Positions 6,308 through 8,250 of a stretch of 8,250 bases of DNA are shown here, piece by piece; the stretch's first letter is position 1; the number at the start of each line of letters is the position of its first letter. The stretch is taken from positions 1 to 8,250 of the forward strand of contig JBFJYH010000076.1 in assembly GCA_041622675.1 (NCBI GenBank). The letters run 5' to 3'. Made by a program: the position numbers and the translations under genes. This stretch comes from Reddybacter sp041622675 (lineage in GTDB: Bacteria > Pseudomonadota > Gammaproteobacteria > Pseudomonadales > Porticoccaceae). The notes under the pieces are model-generated. The model saw only the letters and a list, made by a program, of their open reading frames with translations, had not been told where the DNA came from and made no database searches.

Positions 6308-6614
6308 ACTCATCAATTGTGATTTTTCCAGCGGACTAGTGCTATTTCGACTTGAGAAATAGCCTCGTGCCTCTATGTTTTGTATGGGTGCGTCGTTATT
6401 TGACGGCGTGTGCTGGAGAAGGTGCTAAGCCCTAGCTGGTGACCTCGTATGCATTCATTAATCGAAATAAACTGGGGAGATAGAGGCGGCCCGTTGCGTG
6501 CTGAACCTTTTTTCTAGAGGGATTCCCCTTTCCCTTGGAGGGCGCGGCCACCTTTAGCCCTGATGAGCTGAGTGTCTGATCGATGAAAAAGATTGTGTGT
6601 TGTTAGCGCATGAG
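6308..6614. other. Convergent intergenic region, 307 bp
   Basis: This gap lies between the stops of erpA (plus) and anmK (minus). It holds the perfect inverted repeat at 6341-6363. The T-run at 6508-6513 has no stem before it. Only tiny ORFs are present (for example 17 codons from 6375), none with a ribosome binding site. I see no further gene, RNA or repeat with good support. A small RNA cannot be ruled out. Confidence 0.6.
6341..6363. repeat. Perfect 8-bp inverted repeat, 7-nt loop
   Basis: GCTATTTC (6341-6348) pairs with GAAATAGC (6356-6363) around GACTTGA. It lies 34 bp after the erpA stop. There is no T-run on either side, so it is not a standard terminator, but its place suggests an mRNA 3'-end structure or a rho-dependent end. 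It could also be a protein binding site. Confidence 0.55.
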
Positions 6615-7751
6615 CTATTTGTCGATATAGCTTGGGTAAATCCCACCTAGAACCGTTGGGCCTTCTGCTCCCGTTACAGTGGGTAAATTACCAGCCAGCC
6701 CTGCCAATGTTTGTCGCGCAAGCCAGGCAAATGCGGCAGCTTCCACCCACTCGGGGGAGATGCCTAATGTTGCCGTACTGGTAACGTTTACTGGTGCCAT
6801 TAAGTTGCCGAGGTGGCCCATCAGCGTTGAATTTAATGCGCCGCCGCCGCAGATGAAAACCTCATCAACGCCCCCGGGTAGGGTTCGTAGCGCATCGGCG
6901 ATGGTTTCAGTGGTGAAGGCGAGCAGTGTCGCTTGCACAGCCCCGGGGGAGATGTGTTTGAAGGGTTTCAGTGTTTGAGTCAGCCACTGTTGATTAAACT
7001 CTTCTCGCCCCGTGCTTTTTGGAGCGGGTTGGTGCAAAAAAGGGTGAGACTTGAGTTGCTTGAGTAGCAGGGGGTCGCTGGTGTGTTGACTCGCCCATTG
7101 GCCACCATCATCGTAGGGTTTGTTTTGGTGTTGTCTTATCCATTCGTCGAGTAAGCGGTTGCCGGGGCCAGTGTCGAATCCTTGCGTGGTGCCTTTTGCT
7201 GGCAGGAAGGTAATGTTACTAATGCCGCCAATATTAATAATAACTCGGTTGTCGGTCTGGCTGTGGAAGGCGGCCTGGTGAAAGGCTGGCGCCAAAGGTG
7301 CTGCTTGTCCGCCGAGGGCCATATCCCTGCGTCTGAAGTCAGCGACGGTGGTGATGCCTGTGCGAGCCGCAATAATATTGGGGTCGGCTATTTGCAGTGT
7401 AAAGGGGTGAGGGGTGTTATCGCTGGGTGGTCGATGGCGCACGGTTTGGCCGTGGCTGCCGATTGCAGTGATATCGTTGGCTTGTAGCCCTTCTTGTTTT
7501 AAAAGTGTTGTTGCGGCTTGGGCAAAGCAAACTCCGAGTTGCTGGTCTGCCCTGCCCAGGGCGTCAATATCGTCGCTGCCTGGTAAAAATAAGGGCTCGA
7601 TGGCTTGCTGAAGCTTCTTGGGGATTGGGTGGCTGTAAGAGGCAATTAGCTTTATGTTGTTCTGTTTGAATTCAATGATGGCGCTATCTATGCCATCCAT
7701 ACTCGTGCCAGACATTAGGCCAATATAGAGTTCACGACAGCCGTTGTTCAT
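6615..7751 (-). CDS. anmK: Anhydro-N-acetylmuramic acid kinase
   Basis: AnmK opens the 1,6-anhydro ring of anhydro-MurNAc and phosphorylates it to MurNAc-6-phosphate, which recycles cell-wall sugar in the cytoplasm. The 378-residue length is usual. GLMSGTSMDG at 11-20 is the family's N-terminal phosphate loop. GSHGQT (98-103), ADFRRRDMALGGQAAPL (137-153) and NIGGISN (173-179) follow. FDTGPGN at 192-198 carries Asp193, corresponding to the catalytic Asp182 of the Pseudomonas aeruginosa enzyme. CGGGALN (301-307) is the second nucleotide loop, and PEWVEAAAFAWLA (333-345) carries Glu337. All key residues are present. ATG is the start; a distant AGGA, within the final codons of the upstream gene, is the best Shine-Dalgarno. 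The M23 peptidase gene ends only 9 bp upstream on the same strand, so the two are likely one operon linking wall cutting and wall recycling. Confidence 0.97.
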   Translation of the reverse strand: MNNGCRELYIGLMSGTSMDGIDSAIIEFKQNNIKLIASYSHPIPKKLQQAIEPLFLPGSDDIDALGRADQQLGVCFAQAATTLLKQEGLQANDITAIGSHGQTVRHRPPSDNTPHPFTLQIADPNIIAARTGITTVADFRRRDMALGGQAAPLAPAFHQAAFHSQTDNRVIINIGGISNITFLPAKGTTQGFDTGPGNRLLDEWIRQHQNKPYDDGGQWASQHTSDPLLLKQLKSHPFLHQPAPKSTGREEFNQQWLTQTLKPFKHISPGAVQATLLAFTTETIADALRTLPGGVDEVFICGGGALNSTLMGHLGNLMAPVNVTSTATLGISPEWVEAAAFAWLARQTLAGLAGNLPTVTGAEGPTVLGGIYPSYIDK

Positions 7752-7760
7752 TTGAAAAGG

Positions 7761-8250
7761 CTAATCCTGGAGTTTGGCTTGGGCAATCAGTACGCCACTG
7801 TGTTGGCTAAGCTGGTTGAGCAGGGGTGTGGTTTGGGCAAGGAATTCGCCGCGTTGATGTTTGGCAATCGTTTTTGCATCGGGTAGTTTCACCGTCCTAG
7901 GGTTGCGATGAACACCGTTAACAAGAAATTCATAATGCAGGTGAGGGCCGGTGGCGTAACCTGTTGAGCCAACAGTACCAATGGTTTTGCCTTGGCTGAC
8001 GTGTTTGCCCTTGCTGGTAAGACGTTTGGTGAGGTGCAGGTATTTGGTGATGTATTTACCGCCGTGTTGAATAAACACGTAGTTGCCGTTTGCTTTGCTA
8101 TAACCACTAGCGATCACTTTGCCATCACCGGCAGCGTAGACAGGAGTGCCGCGAGGTGCGGCATAATCGACACCGCGATGGGCTTTGATACGCTTGTGCA
8201 GGGGGTGTTTGCGACGCAAATTGAAATTAGAGCTGATGCGGGTGAAGTCA
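7761..8250 (-). CDS. mepM: M23 murein DD-endopeptidase, MepM-like, C-terminal 162 residues (partial, runs off right edge)
   Basis: This is the zinc metallopeptidase domain that cuts peptide cross-links of peptidoglycan in the periplasm, opening the wall for growth. The frame stays open to the window edge, so the N-terminal part (membrane or signal segment, linker and possibly a LysM or OapA-type domain) is outside. Visible landmarks in order are DFTRISSNFN, RRKHPLHKR, then HRGVDYAAPRGTPV with the first zinc ligands (His at 8178-8180, Asp at 8166-8168). The second motif is GPHLHYEF (His codons at 7941-7943 and 7935-7937), supplying the HxH ligand and catalytic His. GSTGYATGPHLHYE matches active LytM-type peptidases. 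The TTG at 8217-8219 is not the start, because the motif RISSNFN precedes it in frame. It is followed 9 bp later by anmK. The name mepM rests on domain and context; paralogues of the same fold exist. Confidence 0.9.
   Translation of the reverse strand, partial: DFTRISSNFNLRRKHPLHKRIKAHRGVDYAAPRGTPVYAAGDGKVIASGYSKANGNYVFIQHGGKYITKYLHLTKRLTSKGKHVSQGKTIGTVGSTGYATGPHLHYEFLVNGVHRNPRTVKLPDAKTIAKHQRGEFLAQTTPLLNQLSQHSGVLIAQAKLQD

Noticed and set aside
6375..6428. 17-codon ORF (starts MFCMGAS) in the convergent gap
   Set aside because: No Shine-Dalgarno, very short, and nothing recognisable in the peptide.
6508..6513. T-run as a terminator for erpA
   Set aside because: No stable stem lies directly before the six T residues, so a rho-independent terminator is not supported there.
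6560..6588. Hammerhead-ribozyme-like words (CTGATGA followed by GAAA) in the convergent gap
   Set aside because: The stretch between the two core boxes cannot form stem II, and the base before GAAA is T and does not pair properly. No stems I or III are visible. Taken as chance.

Overview
The window looks like ordinary chromosomal DNA of a gammaproteobacterium. The block hemJ, argC, a coiled-coil DUF6776-type membrane protein, a bactofilin, erpA, anmK and an M23 peptidase is the gene order I know from Pseudomonas (the region just before tyrS). Base composition is moderate and several start codons are GTG or TTG. A free-living, possibly marine Pseudomonas- or Cellvibrio-related lineage is a plausible guess, but I cannot name the organism from this sequence. 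I see no insertion sequence, phage gene, tRNA, rRNA or CRISPR array.

Left third (1-3503), minus strand: the first part of a MATE-family efflux pump that runs off the left edge, then hemJ (protoporphyrinogen oxidase, heme synthesis), then a ClC-type anion channel or transporter with C-terminal CBS domains. The ClC gene sits between hemJ and argC, which are neighbours in Pseudomonas as I remember it.

Middle (3600-6307), plus strand: argC (arginine synthesis) diverges from the ClC gene across a 96-bp gap. After it come a one-pass membrane coiled-coil protein and a bactofilin, which share one base (TAATG) and are very likely translated together. A small rho-independent terminator candidate follows. 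Then comes erpA, an A-type Fe-S carrier, probably with its own promoter.

Right third (6308-8250): a 307-bp convergent gap holds a perfect 8-bp inverted repeat and no convincing gene. After it, on the minus strand, are anmK (recycling of anhydro-MurNAc from the cell wall) and the C-terminal part of an M23 (MepM-like) murein endopeptidase that runs off the right edge. These two genes are 9 bp apart and look like one operon.

The common theme of the right half is the cell wall: a bactofilin scaffold, its unnamed membrane partner, a murein endopeptidase and a murein-recycling kinase. The pair with the least-known function is the DUF6776-type protein plus the bactofilin, and I consider it the best lead. 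I found no clear evidence of a novel defence or mobile system.
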